DNA from: Favolaschia claudopus
Lineage: Eukaryota > Basidiomycota > Agaricomycetes > Agaricales > Mycenaceae
Assembly: GCA_037176885.1 (NCBI GenBank)
Contig: JAWWNJ010000016.1
Location: 868,001-932,000 of the forward strand
Direction: 5' to 3'
Length of the DNA: 64,000 nucleotides
A program made the position numbers and the translations under genes. The notes under the pieces are model-generated. The model did no database searches, was not told the origin of the DNA, and worked only from the letters and a program-made list of their open reading frames with translations. Below are positions 43,115-55,012 of the stretch, piece by piece (positions within the stretch are counted from its first letter, which is position 1; every line of letters starts with the position of its first letter).

Positions 43115-46100
43115 ATGTCAGTGGACGTAGGAGATGAGACGCCTCGGGCCTTTCCATCCCGAAGAGAGACTATCATGAGTTTGGTTGAAATGCTCTTACA
43201 GCACCCCGGAAGCACCGGAGACCTTAGTACGTGCTGGCTCAGAATTGGATTCATGTACACTTACATTCCCGACTGTAAACAGACCAAAACCAGCAACCAA
43301 ACTTTGAAGACGATAAAGACGTTCGTGAGTGACCACATCATCTGCTGTTTGTCTGGCAGTGCTCATTGAACGCTAGCGAGCGTCGACGAGCACAGACAGG
43401 CTGCTGGAGCCGCCACATTCAACCATTTCCAGAGAAGGATAGAAAACCTGGATAAACAGGTGGGTTGTCTATCATTTTATCTTCATTGACGAGTAACTTT
43501 CTTCATAGCTACGAAATTTCGCCAATGCAACAAGACAACTTGGTTCCTCGGTTGCAATCCTATCATCAGCGTTCCATCTCCGAGAACGAATCGCGCAGTT
43601 ACTCTTTCTCTATCGCGAAAATGCAGCCGATCTGTTTCCTCGAAAAGTTGCCCATGCGTCACGCGAGCCCATTACAGAACGCCAAATGAAAGTCAAAGGG
43701 CGACGTCGCAAAGCTAAACAGGGATACAGTGCACCGCCGCATCTCAGTCGACCAGCAGTGGACGAAGACCTCGACTTGGTCAGTACTTCTTTGCATTTCT
43801 CTGTAATATTGTTTCACACCAATCACAGGAAACATTCCCCGAGCAGTTCGAAGCATTGGCCAATAACATTGTCACCTTTGGGCGATGCCTTAACGAGTTT
43901 CCGGAGTTTACGGACGAAGCGATCAACGCCTCCATCGTCTCGTTTGAGGGTGATTTGAGAGTGAGTTGCTTTACCGTGGAATGAGAGGATGAATAGCTTA
44001 CAATCATCTAGTATTGGGCTTCCTGTCTCCAGGTTTATTCAGGTAAGTTCTGTTTCTGGTACTGACAACCTCAGCTCATTGCTTGGACCAGGCCAATTCC
44101 GTTACCCTGCTGTCCAAAGATATGTGCACGATCTTACGGTGGAGATGGGGGAGCATCTCGATAGCATCAACTCGACTTTGGCCATGTTCGTTGAAGTTGG
44201 TCAGTCGTCTCTAATTCTATAGTTTCCACAATCATGCTCAAATCAAACAGGTGTTCCTACCATTAGATTTGGGCAAAAGCATAAAACAGATAATCTGGTG
44301 GGTTTCCCGTCTGTTTCCTCTTCTCTACTCTGCTGACCACTTGTAGTGAGTTTCTCTGCAACATTTACCGTCACAACTTGACCTTGGTATACAGGCTGAA
44401 TCTGTCTACGGTTGCGACATTTTTCTCAGCAGTCACTGCGACAACCCTCCAATTCTCCTTCGAGCTAGTTGAAACCCCCACGCAGCATGCCGTGAATGGG
44501 TTCTGGTTCTCTTCCCTCGTCTTCAGTATTGCTGCTGCGGTCAATAGCTTGGTAGGACTCACATGGAAGCAAGCGATGTAGTACGTGATTCAACGATCTG
44601 CTCATAAGTACGCCTTGCTTATGCTTTCAGCCGGTCTCCGGGGCATCGTGTTCCATGGTGGGTTCTAATTTGGATCAAGCGATCGCCTCTCGTCTTCCTT
44701 GTTTTGTCCGTCGCGTGTTTCTCTATAGGCCTCTGTCTTTTCGCGTATGCTTCCGGACAGGTAAGATTCGTAGCTCTGCCCAACGAGGTGGATTAATTGA
44801 GTGCTTTTCCAGCACAAGGTGACGTCCACGATCACCACCATTTTGACCGTCTTCACCTCGTTCGGCCTCGCCGCTGTCAGCACTTGGTTTGTGTTTGAGC
44901 GTTACATCTTCCTTCGACATCGAGGGGGGAAGTGGCTGTCGGATGTTCTGACCGAGATGACTGATCAATTTCTTGCCATTCCCGGCGTGCAAAGAACGGT
45001 GCGTCTCCTTCGAAAGATCAGACGGCGATGGAGGATGGCCATGAAAACGGTTGCTCGCCTCGCGGGCCGCGTTGGGTCCAAGATCAGCCTCCTCTCCAAA
45101 GATAGTAGCGACTCGGAGAAGGGAGACGATCTGGAGGGAAACATACTACCTGTGTCCAACGGCCATACCCGCGATGCATCTATATCTGCGATGACCAGCG
45201 TCACTCAACTGGCAGGGCCGTCGGATCTAAACCTTTCGACAACTGCGTCACCTTCACCCGAACCTCAGGCACCAGCCACTCCTACTTTGGTGGCTTCTCC
45301 AATCAGTGAGACTGGCATGCCTGCGAGTCCCGGACCTTCCAAGGGAAGGCTTCTCTGGAAAAATGCTTTGCAGACGGTCAAGATGCGCTCTTTGGTGGCT
45401 ACGCCTTTCCGACCGAACACGCCTCATCGCCAACGCACTTCATCGTCAACGACCAACCTCGGTGAACGCAAGCGCACGCTTGCAGACGAGCCCATCAAGG
45501 CTGTTCTAACGCGTTCACGTATCGCGACCCTGCGGCCCAAGCTTCAGAAGTTGCAGCCTACTGAGGCGCTTGAAGCTCATCAGGCTCTTGTTCGGCATTT
45601 GCAATTTTCTCCCGATGGAAAGTTCTTGGCCACTTCAAGGTAGGGACCATGACTGACGTGTGATCGTGCGTGATGATGCTTGCTCGACAGCTGGGACCGT
45701 ACATCTATCATATGGCGAATCGAGAGGGTAGGCGGAGTGTTGCTTGGTTTGTCTTCGATGGGCTTAGCGTTCATAGGGCACTCTCACATCTCACCGTGTT
45801 CTCGCCCACGCACAAGGGTGAGTTCAGTCAATGTTATACACTTGCCCAGGCTCATCTTAGAATTAGATTCGTGGGACAAGTGGCATGGTGAGTAATTAAC
45901 TATATCTCTGGCTGCCATTCGTTAACGTACCTCAGGTCGGATACAGGCAATATGTTATTGACCAAGCTCGTCAGAGGCGTGAAAGTCTGGACACAGGTCA
46001 GTTTGACGTTTTCACGTTGTACCTCTCGATGCCCATCCCGTATGTCTAGGACGGCGTCTGTCAAAAGACGATAGATCGGCAAACCAACGTTGAATCCATT

Positions 46101-47485
46101 ACATGGTTCCCCGACAGCAAATGTATGTTCATTGTTTCTGTTTCGTGAAGCGAGTCCTAACCATATGCGAAGCGTTTTTGTCCGTTGAGGTAAGTTTAAA
46201 TGCTTCGTGTTGCTGGCAAACACTGATCCCTCGAAGGGTAATCTCGTTACTAGATTGGTAATTACCATGCGTTCCTTATGCTCGTCCACTGATGCTCAGT
46301 TTACGCTCAGGACCTTCGTGGCAATGTGAGTGCCATGAATTGAGAGGGTACAACGTTCTCGTCGCTGAATCCTATGTCAGATACTGGATCAATACGATTT
46401 TGGCAAGATTAAATTGCATGATGTGGCGGTTACGCCTGACAGTACACGTCTACTTGGCGTCGGACCGCTGCTGGAGTCGCCCTCTGGGCTGCATCCAAGC
46501 AAATCGCCTGCGGAGAAGCGTCTTGTGGGTGCGTGATATGATCCGCTACTTCTTGTATGCGTTGTGAATATGTCTTGACAGTATATAATACGGAACTGAA
46601 ACAAGTCGAACAGTACGTCGTTCTCACGACGAGCGGTGTTTTCAGGACTAACTTTCTGCCTCTCGCAGTCAGACTCCCGTACTCACGGATGTTCGAGATG
46701 TCACTTTGGCACGCAATACTCGACAAGGACTTGTTGCCCTCGTCAGTTATGAAAATAAGGTAAGCTGTCCGTTGCGAGGATCATGTCGTTGTTCTCAGGT
46801 CGCGTATTGAGGCACCCCCACAATTATGGCGAATGGAATTGCTCAAGGACAGAGAGAACGCCGCGCTTCAAGTGGCCAGACTTTCGTTGAGGTTTGTTGG
46901 CTCGGTGCGAGTACCGAAACAAAGCTAACCAGTTTCACGTAGACATACTTACATGCCTAAGCGCTCAGTGGAGTTTGCTGGACCGTCATACTTTGGCGGT
47001 AAAAACGATGAGCTGGTGCTTTGTGCCGGAAAAGGTGCGTTCCCTTGCACCCACTTGATAGTTCCTCCGTTGACGTGTCACTCCCAGCCGGAGATATACA
47101 TATATGGGACGCGGAGAGCGGAACGCTACTGCGTTACATTCGTTCCGCCCAACAATCCGGCGATTTGACCTGCATTGCGTGGAACCATGCTGCCGAGGAT
47201 CCCTTTATGTTTGCCACGGGCTCGCACGACGGCGGGGTGCGCATATGGACACACCTGGAGCTCCAAGATGAACTGGATGAAGACGAGGAGGGCGAAGAGG
47301 ATATCACGCCCATACCAAAGGAGCGTTCTGCGTCGCCGTTTGACATGGAGCGGACAGAAAGCCCGTTGACGCAAACAGAGTTTGAGACGCTGGATGCGTT
47401 ACAACGGGAGGCATCGTCGGCTTCAACGACGAGCGAGATTTCTGTAAGGACAGCAGACACACATCGGACGGTGACGTTTGAGTAA
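43115..47485 (+). CDS. Membrane-anchored WD40-repeat protein
   Basis: A large gene with about twenty exons. The N-terminal part (TIMSLVEMLLQHPGS, then VDEHRQAAGAATFNHFQRRIENL, RQMKVKGRRRKAKQGY) is helical. The middle has about four hydrophobic spans: LSTVATFFSAVTATTLQFS, GFWFSSLVFSIAAAVNSLVGL, SPLVFLVLSVACFSIGLCLF, TITTILTVFTSFGLAAVSTW. After a Ser/Thr/Pro-rich linker a WD40 propeller begins: ALVRHLQFSPDGKFLATS, SWDRTSIIWRIE, VEGNLVTRLDLRG, GDIHIWDAESGTLLRYI, CIAWNHAAEDPFMFATGSHDGGVRIW. These last repeats resemble WDR26/Gid7 proteins. The C-terminus is acidic. The stop is at 47483-47485. Function unknown; a membrane-tethered scaffold is inference. Confidence 0.7.
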
Positions 47486-48027
47486 GCAATGTTTTTATCG
47501 ATTTTTAAGTATCATGTATAGGCTGCTGTAGTTACTGCTGTGAACTGTTATGTGCAATGGAAATAAAACCCTATAGGATTGGACTTTTTCGGACATGCTC
47601 ACGGTTAATCAGCATCCATCCATCTTTCAGGGCCAATCTTGACTGTCAATCTTCACCTGCGATGAGCGTTCGGAACCCGCGATTCATGCGTGATACTGGG
47701 CGGACGTGGTCCACGGAAGCATTGGACGTTTATTGAGTGGCTGGGCAATCTGATGCGAACTGCCTTTTTGAGGTTTCTGCGCGAGACAGTCATGAGCAGA
47801 AGTCGAAGCCTGGCTCGCGTAACACCAAGTAAGCAGCCCTATCATAGCGGCATACCAGCGGATCCCTCTTGCTTTCCGCCATCTCGTAGCGGGTCCTCGT
47901 CGCGTCCACTTTTTTCCTGGCCGAGAAACTCCTATTTTTTGTCGTCTCATGTCATCGGCTCACTCCTAGCGGCTGAGCTGGCACTTTCCTCGTCTTGCTC
48001 TTGGTTCTCGTAGTCGGGGAGGCCGAT
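47486..48027. other. Intergenic, no gene seen
   Basis: About 540 bases. Frames at 47684-47950 and 47690-48013 are open but have no motif. It probably holds the promoter of the next gene. Confidence 0.4.
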
Positions 48028-50453
48028 ATGGAGAATGTTTTGGCTCGTTTTCGAAGAGGCAGGACCAAGAGCTTGTCCGGAACTGCTGCTTTAAATCCAG
48101 CGTCGTCAACTCAACAATCCCTTCCGCAACCACAACCTCCACCCTTGGAGAGGAGAATACATCCCGACTTAGACTCTTTGGTGGCGAATTGGGCTCCTGC
48201 TGTAACTCCGGTGTCAAGCCACCCCGATCCTGCCACTGCTAATGCCAGTTCAACACCATTTCCTCCGTCATCATTTCCAACTGGCCTGCCTCCAAGCACT
48301 CGTCGACACTCTGTCGATGGTGCAATTCCTGTCCTACGCGCCCAGCATCATGACACCAATCTTGAAGGGTTACCGGAGGTTTCTGTTCCTTTGGAACTCC
48401 CACTTCCGACACGCGCGCGACGCCTCATAACGCGTCTGACCGGCTCTACAACTCCTCCCTCGTCTTCCAACAATGCATCGACAAGCTCAGCTGCTGCTGG
48501 ATGGTCTACATTCGGGCGTCGAGCGAGACACGATCGTGACAGCAGTCGGCCACATCTTACTGATTTTGGCGAAACCGGACGCGGTTCTCCTGCGTTTAGC
48601 CAAGGGACATTTTCTCGTTCTGCCTCTCAGTCTCGTTCTCCTTCACGACCGTCCACCAATCCTGACGAATCAGTCACCTATTCTCATAGTGGACATGATC
48701 ATCCAATAACACCTGCTAGTGAAGTCCCTTCTCCATCCTCGGGCTTCACTTTTGGCTCTCGCAGACACGGCTCAGCCTCGGCCTCGCCTGTACCCCCCTT
48801 GCCGTCCCTCGATCATCCCGCTTTTCGCGAACATGGCAGGGGCGTACACTCTGCGTCCCAGTCGCGAACTCCCTCGCAAGCCCAATTGCCTCAGCTCTTC
48901 AGGTCAGAACCACGACCTCGCTCGTCCTCTTCGCTGCCTTCCATGTCAACTTCCAAACGTAAACGCACGGCGGATAATGGTGATCGCGCCAAGGCACGAG
49001 ATGTCTTTGCGTCCTTACGACGACGGCCGGGATCCGCGAGACGGCGAGCGAGCACTGAGTCTAGTTCCGACAAGGTCCTAGCTCCCTCATTATTCCCGGG
49101 GCCAGAGGCGAGCGGTGGTGGTGGAATGAAAGCATTACAGCGCAACGACACGGCATCGTCGAATTTGCAAGCGCGAGATAACGGAGGTTTACGCGACGAC
49201 ACTGACAATGATGTGAAATTTGATGCACGAGCAAAACGCGTGGCACTGGTAGGTTCATCAACTCAATACTGTCCTCTCTCTCCTTCCAAGTGGTCGTGCT
49301 CAATGTTATTCTATGTGTTGTAGGGCGGGTCGTCAGATACGCAAGTAGAAGGACCTGTATGGCTTGGTGCGTTGCTATCACATTACATTGCCTCCGGGGA
49401 ACTGACGTGCAAATTGTCACGCACAGATATACCTGCTATCCACTCAACTGAGTCTTCCTCATCCACCATGGATCACAAGAAGACCTCCCCCCTCATTATG
49501 CCGCCGACCCTTTCCATCATCTCCGCCACACCCGAACCGTCGCCAGCCGAAATGCAGGCAGCAAGCGATCGTCAAGCCCCTGTTCTCCGACCGCCCACTT
49601 CATCCCGCTCTCATTCGGACTTTTCTACCCGCGGGAAACGTAAGGCTGACGCCGTAGAGGGTGCTGGAACCAACACACCGCCCAAAAGCATGAAGACAAC
49701 TGCCCCTCGTGAGTGCTCGCAGAGACACATAACGTCCTAGAGAGGTTATGCTGATATTCACCATCCAGCTCTCAACCCATCTCATCCGTCATCCTCGTCA
49801 CACGCTCCTTCCTCCTTCCACCGACAGAAGCGCGCAAAGGTCGCCGAGTCCCCTTCGCCTCGGGCCATGTCTCGGGCCGGCAGCGCTTCCGCTCCGAATA
49901 CGCCATCCGCCTCGAGTCACCGCTCAGCCTCTCAACAGCAGTCACGGTCGCTGTCGAGGGCACAATCACAGATGTCCCAAGCATCTCTTCCCATATCTGC
50001 CCTGGTCACCCCGAACGCACCCTCTGTCACGCGTTCCAGGATGGGTGCGTCGTATTACATGCAAGACCCTCGCAGGCCGCCGCGTATACAGCCTACACGC
50101 TGGGGATTAACATTCGGCGACGGCGGGAGCCCCGTGCATGCGTGGCTCTTTTTCGTCGGGTTTGTTCTTTTCCCGCTGTGGTGGGTGGGGGGTCTCTGCG
50201 TACCTATCCCGCGGACACGAAGACTTGGTGGTGATGCGGAAGAGAAAGGGAGGGAACAAGTCATCCTGGACGATCCTCAGATGGAATCCGGTGCGTAATG
50301 CTTGTCTGCTGGTGGTGGTCTTCCACTCATGAGCTCGCTGCCCACACAGATGCTAGGTCTTGGCGAAAACGGTGTAGGATTATGTCCGGCATCTCACTGG
50401 TCACCTATGTTCCTTTCATCGTTCTCCTAGCTGTTTTCCTCTCCCGGCGATGA
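48028..50453 (+). CDS. Serine-rich protein with C-terminal membrane spans
   Basis: No known family. Start at 48028 (MENVLARFRRGRTKS). About 600 residues are extremely rich in Ser, Pro, Thr and Arg (ASQSRSPSRPST, SASQSRTPSQAQ, RPRSSSSLPSMSTSKRKRTADNG). Introns near 49250, 49368, 49712 and 50295 join in frame. The C-terminal end turns hydrophobic: HAWLFFVGFVLFPLWWVGGLCVPIPR, and after the last intron ISLVTYVPFIVLLAVFLSRR. The stop is at 50451-50453. So there is a long disordered, probably phosphorylated cytosolic region and two membrane helices. Basic patches like KRKRT and RGKRKAD could be nuclear signals, a combination sometimes seen in nuclear-envelope proteins; that is only inference. Confidence 0.7.
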
Positions 50454-51165
50454 CTGATTGCGGTTTCACGGATCCAACGCCATACCAGTCTCAACACCCG
50501 CTCATATATCCCACGCATTGTTGTCTGTTTCCTTTCATTTACCTCACCCAGTCATTTCTCTTTCGAGTAGGACGGTTGTATTTTCGAAACCCACAAAAAA
50601 TTGTAAAAAGTAATGGAATTTGTTGGCTTAGAATGCTCTAGCCCTAACAGCTATATTCTTCATAGCAAGCCCCCGTGAATAAATACCACAGACAGAGTCT
50701 GTTCTGAGACTACCAGCGGTAACAAAAATGAATCAACTGCGACTCATTCAGCGATCCAGCACATCGCAATCGAGGTAGACAGCCTTACAGGAACTGTATG
50801 TCGATGCGTGATGCGTTGCTGCCCAATCTGCGTTGTAATGCGCGTCGAGATGGCACCTCTATACTTGATTCTCAGTTTCTCGATACGCTCCTCCTTTGCT
50901 CTTCGGTGTCAGTGGCCCGGGCGTCGGCCCGGGCGGCGATCGCGAGCCACCGCTTGGTCACTGCCACAGTGTCATGGCATCTTTTGCTTTTCGTCTTCAA
51001 CATCGTCAAAGATCCCGGGAACGCGACACGAATATGAATCTGATTCGTCCGGAAATTCAAGAGGTTTCAATGACAATGCAGTCCCGGCCCGATAAACTCT
51101 GACATCGTTCTCTTGGGGTTCTCTGCCCACGCCCAGGCTGTCCCGTCTTTTAGACTGTTTTCTTC
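50454..51165. other. Intergenic, no gene seen
   Basis: About 700 bases between the serine-rich gene and the dehydrogenase. The short frames at 50798-51102 look random. A GC-rich palindrome GGCCCGGGCGTCGGCCCGGGC lies near 50925; I did not assign it a role. Confidence 0.4.
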
Positions 51166-52351
51166 ATGTCCCCTAAAGTCTGGCTCATCACAGGTTAATC
51201 CTCAGAGACGTTTCTATCTGAAGGAAGCTTATTCCGCCGTCCAATGCAATAAGGTGCTTCCTCTGGCTTTGGTCGCAGCCTCGTAGACTCTGTACTCGCA
51301 AGAGGCGATCGCGTTATCGCTACCTCTAGAACACTTGAGCCTATTCAGCATTTACATGGAACAAATGACAATCTTCGCCTTTTACAACTCGACGTAACTG
51401 CCGGAATCGACGCACTCCGGTTGCTTCATTCTTAGAGCACGCACAATGAGTGGTGAATGATATCCTCCGCAGATCTATAATCAAAGAGGCCGCCAGTCTA
51501 TGGGGAAGAATCGACGTTCTGGTCAACAATGGTGGGTCCTGCTACCTCGGTATTCTAGAAGAAGGCGGGTAAGTTCTGGCACACATCTCAGTCATGTTCT
51601 ACAATGTTCTACACTGGGTACCACAGTTCGGACCTTCTTCGCAAGCAATACGAAGTCAACGTCTTTGGTCTCGTCGACGTCACGAACGCTTGCTTACCCT
51701 ATCTACGCGCGCAAAACGAGGGCACCATCGTCGTCATTGGAAGCAGATCAGCTTGGACATGCGAGACTATAGCAAGTTTGTCCACCAACTATCCGCATTT
51801 AACACTTACCACTACCACAGGGTTTAGGTACATAGGCTCCACGCACCAGTTGCCCCAACTCAACTCTCAATTTATGCCAGCGATGTACGGGTCCTCCAAA
51901 GCCGCCGTACACGCCATTGCCGAAACATGGACCGTAGAGCTAGCTCAATTCAATATTCGCGTCCTCATCGTTGAACCCAGCGCATTTCGGACGCGAATGG
52001 TACGCACTGTGGACAACTACAACCTCAGCAATACCATTACTGCGTATGATGCCACGAGGGAAGTGAATCTGCAATGGTACGCGGACCGGGATGGCAATCA
52101 GGTAGGTTGGCAGTTCACTCTTCTTGTTTCTTCCTTGTACTCAAGAGACGTAGGCGGGGGATCCCGAAAAGGCGATGGAGGCTGTCGTGGACGTTGTTCG
52201 AGGGGAAGGAGCTGCGAACGGAAAGCCGTGGCCGACGTATTTGCTGCTAGGCAAGGAAGCAGATCGTGATATTCGAGCCAAGTGTAAGATCATGACGGAC
52301 CATCTGGACGATTGGAGTGAGGTGGTGAAGAGTGTGGACTTCGATTCGTAG
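51166..52351 (+). CDS. Short-chain dehydrogenase/reductase
   Basis: A classical SDR. MSPKVWLITGASSGFGRSLV contains the TGxxxGxG cofactor motif (split by an intron after ITG). Next are VIATSRT, LLQLDVTAG, RIDVLVNNGG (a variant of NNAG), YEVNVFGLVDVT, IVVIGSRSAW (catalytic Ser), and YGSSKAAVHA (YxxxK active site). Later: FNIRVLIVEPSAFRT, then PTYLLLGKEADRD. The order fits NADP-linked dehydrogenases that act on small carbonyls. A segment at 51776-51820 (45 nt, GT...AG) can be kept or removed without shifting the frame. The stop is at 52349-52351. Confidence 0.85.
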
Positions 52352-52623
52352 GTCAGTCGAGGGATATCAGCACATGAATCTCAAGCACTGGGATACAAGC
52401 CTGTAGGACCATCATTCTCCGTTGTGGCCAGTGCGGCTCGAAGGCGCGATGAATTGAAACTGTGTGGTCATTATGGTGTTCATGCTCAAATCATCTGAAG
52501 TGTTTCTGAACTGAAAACAAAGGTATTCGTTCGATGTACAACAGTTTGCTATTTCTTTCTTTCGTATTTCTTTCGTATCAATGTATTCCCCCCCACTAGT
52601 TGTTGTTGCTACTCTTTCTCGGC

Positions 52624-54094
52624 TCATCCCCACAAGAATTTCTCTTCCGGACCTCCGAAGTACCGTTCTCCAACAACGTTATTTGCCTCCGCAATCTCAT
52701 TCAACACCTTCAGCTCATCGGCGGAAAGTTCGACATCGCCCGCCGAACAATTCTCCACTGTACGCTCGGGATTACTGCAATGGAATAAGATTTAATGACC
52801 ATCAAAAGGCGAGAAAGACACGTACGAGCTGCCAGGAAGAGGGATAACATGGTCGCCCAAGCTTGCGACCCATGCAATCGCGACCTGCGCCTGTGTCACG
52901 CCCTTCTCACCAGCAATCTTCGGGAGCACCGACACGACGTTGAGATTGTGCTCGAGGGCGCCTTCTTTGAAACGTGCTAGGTGGCGACGGAAATCGTTCT
53001 CTGTGACTCTGAGTGAGTGAACTGCTCCAGGGTCGTTGGCGATATGCATTACCCGGCAGGTCCGAGACTTTGGTAACTGTTCCTGTCAGCAAGCTACGGC
53101 CTACGGGACTGCGAGAACGCGATTCATGAGTGTGGAGGTAATTAGACTTCCAAGGAAACACGTACGAGTATCCGAGAACGGAGATTCCGAGTTCGCGGGC
53201 AGCCTCGATGACTTTCTTCGTCTCCGGCTCATACGAAGTCAGACTGACCTCGATTTCGGCAGCCGTGATGGGATGAATCTGTTCCACCTAGGTGTCAGGA
53301 CCAGAAAACCTCAACATCGAGAAGCTCTCTCACCGCATGCGCCTTGCGAAGCGTAGCTGCGCTGCATTCGGAAAGGCCGATGTGAGTGAAGTGTCCCTCT
53401 TTCTGCAGGACAAGAAGATTCGCCATGATTTCTTCGATCGTCATCTTGGGGTCGACGCGAGCAGGCTGGAAGAGATCCATCTTCTTGTGAGTTCCGAGCG
53501 CGGCTTCGATCCTGTCCATGCTTCTTCTCATACCCTCCATGCTGAGAAGCGAGCAAAACGTTGAGCGTAGCTTTTGGGCACGGTGGACAAACTCACGAGG
53601 CGTCGGGCTCGAGCGTCGCAGTTGTAGCGCCCTTGACGGAAAGGAAAGTTTTATCCGCGTACTCGGGATATTTGGCGTAGAATCGGCCCAGCATTTCTAT
53701 GTTCTGGGTTCCACGGGTGATGGAGTAGAAGTCACCTACGTAGATCGTGGACTGTATGAATATCTCCCTGTCCAAGTCAAGGCTCTACTACACCCACCGC
53801 TATTCAAAAACATCTTGGTGCCCGCAGGCAGGCGGTCGACTCCCGCCTTGATAGAGGCGAAGCAGACGTCGTCCGACAACTCAGACATTCTCCTGCATTA
53901 TGATCAAAGATATCAGTAGGTTGTCGGGGTAATCTGCGACGCAGAAACGCGTACAGATGCATTGTCATTAGGCCATGCTATAGAATGAGTGTTAGCAAGA
54001 GCAGAAATAGCCTCAACACGACGGAACGCACAGCGACGCGACCAACAACGACCCCAGACGCAGTTCCTCCGAGTTTTGTAGTCTTAACGGTCAT
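52624..54094 (-). CDS. Aldo/keto reductase, pyridoxal-reductase-like (AKR8 type), copy 2
   Basis: The paralogue of the reductase at 1.6-3.0 kb, with the same exon plan. The start is at 54094 (MTVKTTKLGGT). Then HGLMTMHL, RMSELSDDVCFASIKAG, SGDFYS (active-site Tyr), MLGRFYAKYPEYADKTFLSVKG, THKKMDLFQPARVD, HIGLSECSA, ISVLGYSPVG, LPENDFRRHL, VAIAWVASLGDHVIPLPGSS and NPERTVENCSAGDVELS. It ends GPEEKFLWG with the stop at 52624-52626. It encodes the same kind of NADPH-dependent reductase. Every splice junction tested is consistent; no lesion was found. About 270 bp downstream of the SDR gene on the opposite strand (convergent). Confidence 0.87.
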
Positions 54095-55012
54095 GATTGT
54101 CGATGTGGATGGTGGTGGTAATGGATTGCGAGAAGAGATAGAGCAGTTTTATAGCTGATTCCCGCATCGATGTCAGAAACCATTCAGAAGCCCGCAACTC
54201 GGATAGGATACGGCAAGTATACGGATACGGATGGGGCGGCAAAGAGACGCGTCAATATTAACGCGTACATAACGCCGCTTATGCTTGAACGCGATATAGA
54301 ATTAAACCACTTAGTCCGCTGGTAGTGCATTTCAACGTCAAAATATACGCAAAATATTGAGCCTTTGTATGCGATCGGCAAGTTTCGACTCGAATTTTTA
54401 CGAGGAAAAACACTGAAGCAAGTCGGTAACACGGTATTTAGTCGCGTATTCAAGGACCGTCAACCTTCGGTAGACACAAGGATCATTGTTATGTGCTTGA
54501 GTCAAACACGATTTGACAAAATCGGTTGAGTTTCCGAAGGAAGCGAGAATGTAGCTGCAGGAGTAACTGTACATTACTACCACCCGTATGCTTCGCGCTG
54601 CAGAACATAAAGCAAGATGTGTACCTCCCCAACGTGAGGTTGAATGGCAATGCTCACTACGAGACCCGTTCATATTGGGATTTTGTTTCGAGGCAACTGC
54701 TGCGCAAAGAATGTGTCCATATCGCTGCCAACAAAATGAGATTGAACGCTGTTAATGGGAAAGAGATACGACGGAAACAGGTAAAGGATCTGGTCGCCGT
54801 GAGCACCGTTTATCGTGCTCGAGATCCGTCAACGATGGAGTGACAAAGATGTTGATACCAGTTGAGCAGTCGAAATCGTCGGTCGCCAACTGCACGGAGA
54901 GTATACTGTTGCAGATCATCTAGCAAGATTTTGAAATAGAACATCTGAGATCTCCAAACTATCAGTGCGTTTTGCGTCTACGTCAGGGTCCCAATAAAAC
55001 TGACAGCCCGAG
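54095..55012. other. Intergenic, no gene supported
   Basis: About 900 bases. A plus-strand frame at 54526-54843 (105 codons) is open but has no motif. The reductase promoter should lie just above 54094. Confidence 0.4.

Noticed and set aside
54526..54843. 105-codon plus-strand frame
   Set aside because: No recognisable motif and no supporting promoter or splice context.
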